From contig JBDIAV010000147.1 in NCBI GenBank assembly GCA_039812645.1, positions 1-5,157 on the forward strand: 5,157 nt of DNA, given 5' to 3'. The position numbers and the translations under genes were made by a program. The notes beneath the pieces were generated by a model. It was not told where the DNA came from and did not search any database. It worked only from the letters and a program-made list of their open reading frames with translations. Source of the DNA: Ancrocorticia sp039812645 (GTDB taxonomy: Bacteria > Actinomycetota > Actinomycetes > Actinomycetales > Actinomycetaceae). Shown piece after piece: positions 1 to 5,053 of this stretch; positions within the stretch are counted from its first letter, which is position 1; each line of letters opens with the position of its first letter.

Positions 1-130
1 TGGTGGTAAATGTGGCCTGTGCGAGTACAACACCTGGTGTGGTGGAGGGCGCTCGCGTTCCTATAGTGCCACGGGTGATCCGCTGGCTGCCGATCCCTTG
101 TGTTCTTATATTCCTGCCGCGTTGAGGTGA
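1..130 (+). CDS. Radical SAM/SPASM-domain protein, C-terminal fragment (5' end outside window)
   Basis: An open frame enters from the left edge (first full codon at base 2) and runs 42 codons to TGA at 128-130. The visible tail has cysteines at fragment residues 4, 7, 13 and 34, spaced C-x2-C-x5-C-x20-C. They sit in the context KCGLCEYNTWCGG, then an Arg/Ser/Tyr stretch, then GDPLAADPLC. This pattern is known from the C-terminal auxiliary Fe-S (SPASM/twitch-type) region of radical SAM enzymes of the NirJ/AhbD-like class and related peptide- or cofactor-modifying families, where the cysteines bind a second [4Fe-4S] cluster. The radical SAM core (CxxxCxxC) would lie upstream and is not visible, so substrate and exact subfamily cannot be given. 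It converges on the MFS gene with a 50-bp gap that holds no clear terminator. The frame is too short for most gene callers, but the motif makes it convincing. Confidence 0.85.
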   Translation, partial: GGKCGLCEYNTWCGGGRSRSYSATGDPLAADPLCSYIPAALR

Positions 131-180
131 AAGCGGTGCTCCAGTGAGTGCCTCGTCGAGGTGAGTGCAGCGGGGTACGG

Positions 181-1608
181 TTATATCCGTGCCTTGCGTA
201 CCCGCAGCAATCCCCAGATGACGAGTGTGGCGGTCATGACCGTGAGGGCGAGTCCAGCTTCCGTAACGGCCGCCTGAAACTGGACTCTTTGGCCCACGCT
301 CCAGTTCGGCTGCGCGATGGATCCGGCGAAGAGCGCGGCAAGTATCGTTCCGGCGACGGCGATACCCAGACCGTTTGCCATCTCGGTCACCGTGTCCGTG
401 AGTGCGGCACCCATGGTGGTGCGACTTTCGGGAAGCCCGCTCAGCACGTTCGTGGCCGCGACTACGCCAACGATGCGCATACCGGTCGCGACCAGCGCGA
501 GGGAGAGAGCCACCCACGGGTATCCGAACTGATTGAACACTCCATATACTGCGAGGCCAACGACGACGATCGAGGCACTCATCCACGCGGCTCGGGTGTG
601 GCCGACGCGCCGCACGAACGGATCAACGAAGGCTCCTCCAGCAACGAGCACGATGACCTGCGGCAACATGCCCAGTGAGGCCAGGGCGGGCGACCATCCC
701 CACTGGAGTTGGAGCTGGAGCATCGAAAGGTATCCCAGACCCGCCGTCGCCATTCCGGCGGCCGCTTTGAAAGCGAGGCCGCTAGCCACGAGAGGATGTG
801 CGACCAAGTGAAGGTCAAGCAGCGGATGGCTGGCAGTGCGCTCGCGAACAACGAAGAGGATTCCCGCTAGGAGGGCTCCGGCGGAGATTGCCCAAGCTGC
901 GAGTGAGGCGGAGCCCTCTTCGACGAAGAGCGTTGGCGCGGCGAGCGTGCCGACGATAGTGGCGGTTCCGAGAAAAGCGCCAAGGATGTCGATGGGATCG
1001 CCGTGCAGGTCCGCCGGAATGTCCCGTGCGATACCAGCGCGAATGCCAATAATGGCAAGAAGCGATATGGGCACGTTGATGAGAAGAAGTGTCTGCCATG
1101 GAGCGACGGCGAGAATGAGGCCACCGACGGTGGGGCCTATGGCAAGGCCAACGAGACCGACGGTCGAGATGAGCGTGATAGCGCGGATGCGTAGGCTCTC
1201 GTTATCAAATAAGCGGAAAGCAAGGGCCATGGATCCCGGGGTGGTCATGGCGGCCGCAATACCCATGACGCCACGAACCACAATGAGCTGCTCCGTAGTA
1301 GTGACGAATATTGTGGCGAGGCTAGCGATGCCAAGCAGGGTGAGGCCAACAAGCATGACACGTCGGCGGCCGAACTTATCGGCAATGGCACCGAAGACGA
1401 GCATGAGGCTACCGAAGAGTACGGCATAGGAGCTTGTGACCCACTGGAGAGCGGTGGTCGATGCGTGTAGTTCACGGCCGATCGTCGGTAACGTGACGTT
1501 GAGGATGGAATTATCCAGCATCTCGAAGAGGAAGACCGAGGACAGCCCAAGGAGGGCTACCCAGGCCTGGCGAAGTGACTGGGGCGGGGAAGGAATATGA
1601 GTGTTCAT
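181..1608 (-). CDS. MFS multidrug exporter, DHA2 (14-TM, QacA/LfrA/EmrB-like) family
   Basis: This is a 475-residue integral membrane protein, expected to export drugs or other amphipathic compounds in exchange for protons. Family signatures are clear. A DHA2 motif D1 in TM1 (residues 28-47, FEMLDNSILNVTLPTIGREL) is followed by motif A in the TM2-3 loop (G73 to R83, with D77-K-F-G-R-R-R). Motif C in TM5 is G154...G158-P159..G162-G163. Near the C-terminus, residues 400-421 (GAALTDTVTEMANGLG then IAVAGT) resemble the corresponding QacA/LfrA segment. The length fits the family (about 450-550). The start is ATG at 1608 because GAGGAG lies just upstream on the minus strand (TGAGGAGCACC then ATG). 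The frame stays open 56 codons further upstream, but that extension is not transporter-like and crosses the operator. The gene is divergent from a TetR regulator, the classic arrangement for a repressed exporter. The substrate cannot be read from the sequence. Confidence 0.93.
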   Translation of the reverse strand: MNTHIPSPPQSLRQAWVALLGLSSVFLFEMLDNSILNVTLPTIGRELHASTTALQWVTSSYAVLFGSLMLVFGAIADKFGRRRVMLVGLTLLGIASLATIFVTTTEQLIVVRGVMGIAAAMTTPGSMALAFRLFDNESLRIRAITLISTVGLVGLAIGPTVGGLILAVAPWQTLLLINVPISLLAIIGIRAGIARDIPADLHGDPIDILGAFLGTATIVGTLAAPTLFVEEGSASLAAWAISAGALLAGILFVVRERTASHPLLDLHLVAHPLVASGLAFKAAAGMATAGLGYLSMLQLQLQWGWSPALASLGMLPQVIVLVAGGAFVDPFVRRVGHTRAAWMSASIVVVGLAVYGVFNQFGYPWVALSLALVATGMRIVGVVAATNVLSGLPESRTTMGAALTDTVTEMANGLGIAVAGTILAALFAGSIAQPNWSVGQRVQFQAAVTEAGLALTVMTATLVIWGLLRVRKARI

Positions 1609-1645
1609 GGTGCTCCTCAGGGTGGGAGAGCGACAAGGAAAGGAG

Positions 1646-1673
1646 AGTAAAGAAGGCGAAAAGGATCCGCCAA
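1646..1673 (-). promoter_or_regulatory. Candidate promoter for the MFS gene (weak)
   Basis: Read on the minus strand, TTGGCG (1673-1668) and TTTACT (1651-1646) are separated by 16 bases. Each matches 4 of 6 bases of the sigma70-type consensus. Transcription would start near 1639, giving a leader of about 30 bases that includes the GAGGAG ribosome site. Against it, the site lies about 65 bp from the palindromic operator, so repression would not be by simple overlap. A competing arrangement with a start closer to the operator (poor boxes TTCGAT and CTACAT, 17-base spacing, beginning in the operator arm) would give a leader of about 100 bases. Confidence 0.22.
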
Positions 1674-1737
1674 AGAAGTGGATTAGCCACGGAGAGGCAA
1701 CCGGGAGGTCGATGTAGCAGTGTCGAGTTTTTAGATC

Positions 1738-1767
1738 GAACAGTGTTCGCACTGACGAACACTGTTC
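1738..1767. promoter_or_regulatory. Double-dyad operator, probable TetR-family repressor binding site
   Basis: A perfect 12-bp inverted repeat, GAACAGTGTTCG / CGAACACTGTTC, has a 6-bp spacer (CACTGA). Each arm is also a palindrome by itself: GAACA-G-TGTTC centred at 1743 and GAACA-C-TGTTC centred at 1762, 19 bp apart. This gives room for two repressor dimers on neighbouring faces or turns. It lies in the shared upstream region of the divergent MFS and tetR genes, 41 bp before the tetR start, which is where TetR-family regulators usually bind to control the exporter and themselves. A lone extra half-site, TGTTCG, occurs at 1781-1786. Binding by the neighbouring TetR protein is inferred from position, not shown. 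Confidence 0.85.
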
Positions 1768-1773
1768 TAGTCT
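1746..1773 (+). promoter_or_regulatory. Candidate promoter for the tetR gene (weak)
   Basis: TTCGCA (1746-1751) and TAGTCT (1768-1773) have a 16-base spacer and weak matches to -35 and -10 boxes. The start would fall near 1780, leaving a leader of about 29 bases with the purine-rich stretch before the ATG. Its main attraction is position: the right half of the palindromic operator fills the spacer, as expected for autorepression. The boxes themselves are poor. Confidence 0.25.
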
Positions 1774-1808
1774 CAAACGATGTTCGTGTCAAGGGGTAGG
1801 GTGGGGTT

Positions 1809-2525
1809 ATGGTCAAGAAGACGTCGCCCGGAGAATCTGCTCCCCGAGATCGTTGGGCAAAACAAATTGCTGCGCTTGATGGCGAAGCGCGTGCGAAAGT
1901 TCGCAAGGAACCTCTTTCAACCGAGCGGATTGTGGGCACGGCGTTGCAGATTGTCGAGGTGGAGGGCTTTGAATCGTTGACGATGCGTCGTGTTGCGGCG
2001 GTGTTGGGTGCCGGAGTTGCCTCTCTCTATGCGCACGTGCGCAACAAATCCGATCTTGACGATCTCCTTATTGGCGAGCTGTGTTCCCGGATTGACCTTC
2101 CGGAGCCCGATCCCGCTCGGTGGCGCCAGCAGATTCTTGACGTGTGCTCCCAGATTCGTGACGAATTCCTACGGTATCCCGGGGTCTCCCTTGCGGCACT
2201 GGCGGCTGCGCCACGTAGCTTGGAAACTGCCCGTCTGAACGAAGGAATGTTGGCCATCCTGTTGGGTGGGGGAGTGTCGGGGCGGGACGCCGCCTGGGCG
2301 ATTGATGCCGCCTACCTTTATGTCAGTGCCTATTGCCTGGAGGCGTCGCTACGTCGCGATGATCATGAACGCGAACGTGAGAGATCGGCTGAACGGCTCC
2401 GCATGCTTCCGGACGATCGTTTCCCTCATACCGTGGCCCATGTCGAGGACCTCACGTCAGGCGTGGGGCACGAGCGATGTGATTTCACCCTCGGGTTGTT
2501 GTTTCGCGGATTGCCAACCAACTAA
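1809..2525 (+). CDS. TetR-family transcriptional repressor with TetR_C-type ligand domain
   Basis: This 238-residue cytoplasmic DNA-binding protein probably represses the divergent MFS exporter and itself until a ligand (drug or metabolite) binds. The N-terminal helix-turn-helix lies at about residues 36-83: LSTERIVGTALQIVEVEGFE, then SLTMRRVAAVLG and the recognition-helix region GAGVASLYAHVRNKSDL. This SLYxHVxxKxxL pattern is the standard TetR signature. The C-terminal part, with RFPHTVAHVEDLTSG at about 204-218 and GLLFRGL at the end, resembles the TetR_C domain (PF02909 type, as in TetR, TcmR and ActII-ORF1) and is usually dimerising and ligand-binding. A basic extension of about 35 residues precedes the HTH. 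A charged stretch at 182-194 (RRDDHERERERSA) lies in the ligand domain. The ATG at 1809 is chosen because the purine-rich GGGTGGGG (1799-1806) precedes it, though this is not a strong Shine-Dalgarno. No in-frame start further in fits better. Confidence 0.93.
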   Translation: MVKKTSPGESAPRDRWAKQIAALDGEARAKVRKEPLSTERIVGTALQIVEVEGFESLTMRRVAAVLGAGVASLYAHVRNKSDLDDLLIGELCSRIDLPEPDPARWRQQILDVCSQIRDEFLRYPGVSLAALAAAPRSLETARLNEGMLAILLGGGVSGRDAAWAIDAAYLYVSAYCLEASLRRDDHERERERSAERLRMLPDDRFPHTVAHVEDLTSGVGHERCDFTLGLLFRGLPTN

Positions 2526-2641
2526 GCGGTGCCGAAGGTAACTTACTGATGGTGTGGAGATTGGGGTGGTGACCGGGGTGTTGCGGACTGAAGCGCGCGG
2601 CGCCGTCGTCGTTCGAACGTCAAAATTAGTTGGTCAGGCAC
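2526..2641. other. tetR-marR intergenic stretch, with palindrome CGTTCGAACG at 2610-2619
   Basis: There is no gene here and no recognisable terminator for tetR (no GC stem followed by a U-run). The one clear element is the 10-bp perfect palindrome CGTTCGAACG at 2610-2619. It contains the half-site sequences GTTCG and CGAAC that also occur in the double-dyad operator upstream of tetR, but overlapped rather than spaced. Its role is unknown. It lies 23 bp upstream of the probable marR -35 box. Confidence 0.4.
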
Positions 2642-2670
2642 TTGATAGTTAGAACTCAAACAATTAGAGT
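2642..2670 (+). promoter_or_regulatory. Promoter of marR, producing a probable leaderless mRNA
   Basis: The -35 box TTGATA (2642-2647, 5 of 6 consensus bases) and the -10 box TAGAGT (2665-2670, 4 of 6) have the ideal 17-base spacer. The expected transcription start, 7-8 bases after the -10 box, is at 2677-2678, the A of the ATG start codon. No Shine-Dalgarno sequence precedes that ATG, so the mRNA is probably leaderless, which is common in actinobacteria. Confidence 0.7.
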
Positions 2671-2679
2671 TCTAACTAT
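2645..2679. promoter_or_regulatory. Double-dyad operator covering the marR promoter and start codon
   Basis: A perfect 13-bp inverted repeat (ATAGTTAGAACTC at 2645-2657, its complement at 2667-2679) has a 9-bp spacer. Each arm contains a smaller palindrome, AGTT-AG-AACT (2647-2656) and AGTT-CT-AACT (2668-2677), with centres 21 bp apart, two helical turns. One dyad sits on the -35/spacer boundary and the other overlaps the -10 box and the start codon. Occupation would therefore block RNA polymerase. MarR-family proteins typically bind such palindromes in their own promoter, so autorepression is the likely function; that step is inference. Confidence 0.88.
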
Positions 2680-3157
2680 GAACTTGGGAGAGAGTCTCAC
2701 GACGGCGATTCGTAACGCCTCGTTTGCCCAGCGCACGGCCGCGGAGGAGTGGGTACGTCACAGCGGACTTACGCGTCAGCAGGCGTTTACGCTGGGGTAT
2801 ATCGAGGAGCACGAAGGTCGTGGCGTGATTGCGCGGGACCTTGCGCGGATGTCGGGAACTACTCCGGCGTCTGTGACGAGCCTGCTGCAAGGAATGGAGG
2901 ATCGTGGCCTCATCACACGTGTTCCTTCTCCCAAAGATTCTCGTGTCAAACTTCTGTCCGTGACCGCGGAGGGTTCCCGACTCGTTGAGGGATTCGATGA
3001 AGCCATGCACAAAGCGCAGCAGGACTTCTTTGCCCCTCTCAACCGTGACGAACAGGAGCAGCTACTGGCGCTTCTTGAGCGTTGCGTTGACGAAAGTGGT
3101 GTCACGGAACGTTTCGAAAGAACTCATCCCGATGACCATCGGGGAGCGCCCTTCTAA
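2678..3157 (+). CDS. MarR-family transcriptional regulator
   Basis: This 159-residue protein has the usual MarR length and layout. An N-terminal dimerisation helix is followed by the winged helix-turn-helix at about residues 31-103: LTRQQAFTLGYIEEHEG, IARDLARMSGTTPASVTSLLQGMEDRGLI, then the wing with D87-S88-R89 in the order SPKDSRVKLLSVTAEG. The D-x-R wing pair and the TAEG turn are family hallmarks. C-terminal helices (about 105-145) complete the dimer interface. Family members are dimeric repressors released by phenolic drugs, oxidants or metabolites. The start is the ATG at 2678, inside the operator. A longer in-frame option from TTG at 2630 has no ribosome site, lies upstream of the promoter, and adds 16 residues that do not look like MarR. 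The MATE exporter lies 340 bp downstream on the same strand and is the natural target, though no operator copy is seen there. No clear terminator follows the gene. Confidence 0.93.
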   Translation: MNLGESLTTAIRNASFAQRTAAEEWVRHSGLTRQQAFTLGYIEEHEGRGVIARDLARMSGTTPASVTSLLQGMEDRGLITRVPSPKDSRVKLLSVTAEGSRLVEGFDEAMHKAQQDFFAPLNRDEQEQLLALLERCVDESGVTERFERTHPDDHRGAPF

Positions 3158-3497
3158 GGGTTCTTCCGCAGCCGATTGCCACAGCCCGAACTCTTTCGTG
3201 GCTGAATTTCTAGGCTGGCGAATTCTCAACGGCTGAATTTCTCGCTGTTATCTCGTTGAGCGTCAATTCTTCACTGGGACGCGTCAGCCTACCCAGAATC
3301 AAAGCCCATATAGGTGGGTTGATCGCGGGCGCCCCAAAACGTGTCATGACGCGGAATCGTAGGTGGCCCGTACATCCAGAAACGCGTAAAAGCGCTCCGG
3401 GGCCTGGCGTTCCGCGGCCCGCAACGTGCCTTTCGTATACCCAATGCGTCTGCAAGGTGCCTTCAGCGCGCCCAAAACACTCATAAGGAGAAACATT
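3158..3497 (+). other. 340-bp non-coding leader region between marR and the MATE gene
   Basis: No believable gene is present in any frame. Short open frames on both strands lack ribosome sites and recognisable protein sequence. What can be seen: a cluster of short direct repeats (3200-3242), a 7-bp inverted repeat CTCAACG/CGTTGAG (3225-3231 and 3254-3260), an 8-bp palindrome GTCATGAC at 3343-3350 with partly symmetric flanks, GGGCGCCC at 3327-3334, and a weak GGGCC/GGCCC stem (3400-3404 and 3416-3420). TATACC at 3436-3441 could be a -10 box, but no good -35 accompanies it. The stretch presumably carries the MATE promoter and its control sites. I could not find the marR double-dyad here; the only echo is the 6-bp GAACTC at 3188-3193. 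Confidence 0.6.
3200..3242 (+). repeat. Short direct repeats GGCTGAATTTCT upstream of the MATE gene
   Basis: GGCTGAATTTCT occurs exactly at 3200-3211 and 3231-3242, 31 bp start to start (about three helical turns). A related, looser copy, GGCTGGCGAATTCT, lies between them at 3213-3226, and a further AATTCTTC follows at 3265-3272. They could be binding sites for a regulator or a small tandem duplication. No function can be assigned. Confidence 0.6.
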
Positions 3498-4952
3498 ATG
3501 TCATCTCAGAATCGCTACTACCTTGCTGAGGCGCCCATCTGGCGCTCGCTCATTCATCTATCTGTCCCCATGATTGCGGGGACCACGGTAGGGGTTGTCT
3601 ACAACATCATTAATGCGGGTTTTATCGGAACCCTGCATTCCACGCCGCTGCTGGCGGCCCTCACATTCTCGATGCCTGTTTTTGCGCTCATTATGGCGGT
3701 TGGAGGAGTCTTCGGTATTGGTGGCGGAAGTTATGTCTCCCGGCTCATGGGAGCACAGGAAGGTCCAGATGCACAGGCGGCCACCGAGCGTATCAGGCAG
3801 GTCTCGTCGTTTACCTTCTGGGGCTCAATCATCGGCGGAGTGCTCATCGGGGTGCTCGGAGTCGCTTTTGCCATGCCGATTGCGGGACTGATCGGCGCCC
3901 ATGACGAGGCACTCGTGCCCACGGCGCAATATATTGGTGCGATGTTTGCCTTCTCGCCGGTGCTGGTGGCAGCGTTTTCGCTGGAGCAGCTGGTTCGTTC
4001 GGAGGGTGCGGCCGTCACATCAATGGTGGGGCTTATCGCTTCAACAATCGCCAACCTAGTGTTCGACGTCCTCTTTATCCTGGTGCTGGGATGGGGCGTC
4101 TTGGGTGCTGGGATCGCGCTCGGCCTCTCCAATGTCGTCATGGTGGGCTACTACGTGTGGTGGTTGACTCGGAAGAGTGAGGTTGTCTCGTTGTCTCTCA
4201 AGGACTTCCGAGCTGATGGCGAGATGCTCCGTACAGTCTTTGGAGTGGGAGCCTCCGAATTTCTCATGTCCTCCTTCCTCATCGTCACCTCGCTCGTTCT
4301 CAACTGGGTCGCTACCGGTTACGGCGATGGACTCCTCGCATCCTTTGGAGTGGCCCAGCGCATCGCCCAACTGCCCGAAATGATCTGCATGGGTGTCTAT
4401 CTTGGCGCGGTGCCGCTTTTCGCCTATGCGTTTGGTGCGGGACGCTCCGATCGCCTGCGCGGCGCGATCGTCAGGGCCGCGGCCGCGATTGGCGCCTTCA
4501 CCATCGTGTTCTCAGGAATCGTCTTCCTCTTCCGTGATCAGGTGTTTGGCCTGTTCAGCTCTGACCCCGTTGTTCTTCACGACGGCGGCCTAATCCTCAC
4601 GGCGATGCTTGTCTCCACGATTTTCAACGGCTTCACGGGGCTAGCGATCAGCGTCTTCCAGGCCACCGAACAGATGCGTAACGCCACCATCATGTCCGTG
4701 GCCCAAGGGGTACTGTTTATCCCTGTCATTCTCGTTGGCAACGCGGTGTGGGGAATTGATGGTGTCATCTGGGCTATGACGATCACCGAAGTGATGACGT
4801 TCCTACTGGCCGGACTGCTCGTCGTGGCGTCGCGTTCGGCGCTTGCAGCGGCTCCCTCCGAGGAGGCGCTTGCTGCGGCGATGGAAGCGTTGGACGAAGA
4901 GCCGGTTGAGGCGTCACAGCTGGAGCCGGTTGAGGGCGTAGCGGCGTTCTAA
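3498..4952 (+). CDS. MATE-family multidrug efflux transporter
   Basis: This 484-residue membrane protein has the two-fold repeated MATE layout (about 12 TM helices), which exports cationic drugs or metabolites in exchange for Na+ or H+. Family features are WRSLIHLSVPMIAGTTVG with YNIINAGFIG at residues 15-44 (TM1), FGIGGGSYVSRLMGA at 72-86 (TM2), and NLVFDVLFILVLGWGVLGAG at 187-206 (the conserved N-x2-x-D-x2-F-I segment of TM6). The second half repeats the pattern, with GVAQRIAQLPEMICMGV and GAVPLFAYAFGAG at 284-315. The start is ATG 3498, preceded by AAGGAG (3485-3490) at 7 bases, an excellent ribosome site. An in-frame GTG at 3426 has none. Residues about 446-484 form an unusual Ala/Glu-rich acidic, probably cytoplasmic tail that makes it longer than most family members (about 440-460). 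It probably belongs to the regulon of the upstream MarR protein, by position. Substrate and coupling ion are not readable. Confidence 0.94.
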   Translation: MSSQNRYYLAEAPIWRSLIHLSVPMIAGTTVGVVYNIINAGFIGTLHSTPLLAALTFSMPVFALIMAVGGVFGIGGGSYVSRLMGAQEGPDAQAATERIRQVSSFTFWGSIIGGVLIGVLGVAFAMPIAGLIGAHDEALVPTAQYIGAMFAFSPVLVAAFSLEQLVRSEGAAVTSMVGLIASTIANLVFDVLFILVLGWGVLGAGIALGLSNVVMVGYYVWWLTRKSEVVSLSLKDFRADGEMLRTVFGVGASEFLMSSFLIVTSLVLNWVATGYGDGLLASFGVAQRIAQLPEMICMGVYLGAVPLFAYAFGAGRSDRLRGAIVRAAAAIGAFTIVFSGIVFLFRDQVFGLFSSDPVVLHDGGLILTAMLVSTIFNGFTGLAISVFQATEQMRNATIMSVAQGVLFIPVILVGNAVWGIDGVIWAMTITEVMTFLLAGLLVVASRSALAAAPSEEALAAAMEALDEEPVEASQLEPVEGVAAF

Positions 4953-4959
4953 TTGATGG

Positions 4960-5007
4960 AGGTGTGGGGTGGGCCGACTAGTCTTCTAGTCGGCCCACCC
5001 CACACCT
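4960..5007 (+). terminator. Long perfect hairpin, probable terminator after the MATE gene
   Basis: A perfect 22-bp inverted repeat (4960-4981 with 4986-5007) closes a 4-base TCTT loop and begins 7 bases after the MATE stop codon. The stem is GC-rich in its middle and lower part (GTGTGGGGTGGGCC) and ends in ACTAG at the loop. No U-run follows on either strand (GTGGCATAG on the plus side). Such U-less, very stable hairpins are usual at actinobacterial gene ends. It also separates the MATE gene from the next same-strand gene. Confidence 0.85.
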
Positions 5008-5013
5008 GTGGCA

Positions 5014-5019
5014 TAGAAT
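5014..5019 (+). promoter_or_regulatory. Candidate -10 box (TAGAAT) for the gene at the right edge
   Basis: TAGAAT matches 5 of 6 bases of the -10 consensus and would give a start near 5026 and a leader of about 28 bases with the GGAGAGGA ribosome site. The matching -35 position (about 4991-4996, CGGCCC) falls in the terminator stem and is not a recognisable box. The call is therefore weak. Confidence 0.3.
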
Positions 5020-5053
5020 CTGGGACATCCATATGTGCCGGAGAGGATTTGCC

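Noticed and set aside
144..168. Repeat GTGAGTGC (144-151, 161-168) and CCTCG-T-CGAGG between the convergent genes as a terminator
   Set aside because: The palindrome has only one central base, so a hairpin would lose stem pairs, and there is no U-run; too weak to call.
148..1429. Plus-strand open frames opposite the MFS gene
   Set aside because: Antisense shadows of a well-supported transporter; Arg/Ser/Pro/Thr-rich composition and no domain signs.
1609..1776. 56-codon upstream extension of the MFS reading frame
   Set aside because: ATG 1608 has a strong GAGGAG site and gives the expected family N-terminus; the extension crosses the operator and is not transporter-like.
2630..2677. In-frame TTG start extending marR by 16 codons
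   Set aside because: No ribosome site, lies upstream of and through the promoter/operator, and the added residues do not look like MarR N-termini.
3128..3165. Hairpins CCCGAT/ATCGGG and CCCTT/AAGGG at the marR 3' end as a terminator
   Set aside because: Short stems, the first wholly inside the coding sequence, and no U-run; symmetry may be chance.
3330..3484. Similar CCCAAAAC segments at about 3332-3340 and 3471-3479
   Set aside because: Only 8 bases exact with diverging flanks; expected by chance in this composition.
3210..3486. Small open frames on both strands in the MATE leader
   Set aside because: No ribosome sites, odd composition (Arg/Pro/Ser-rich), no recognisable domain.
3426..3497. 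Upstream GTG start for the MATE gene
   Set aside because: No ribosome site, whereas ATG 3498 has AAGGAG at 7 bases and begins just before the family-conserved region.
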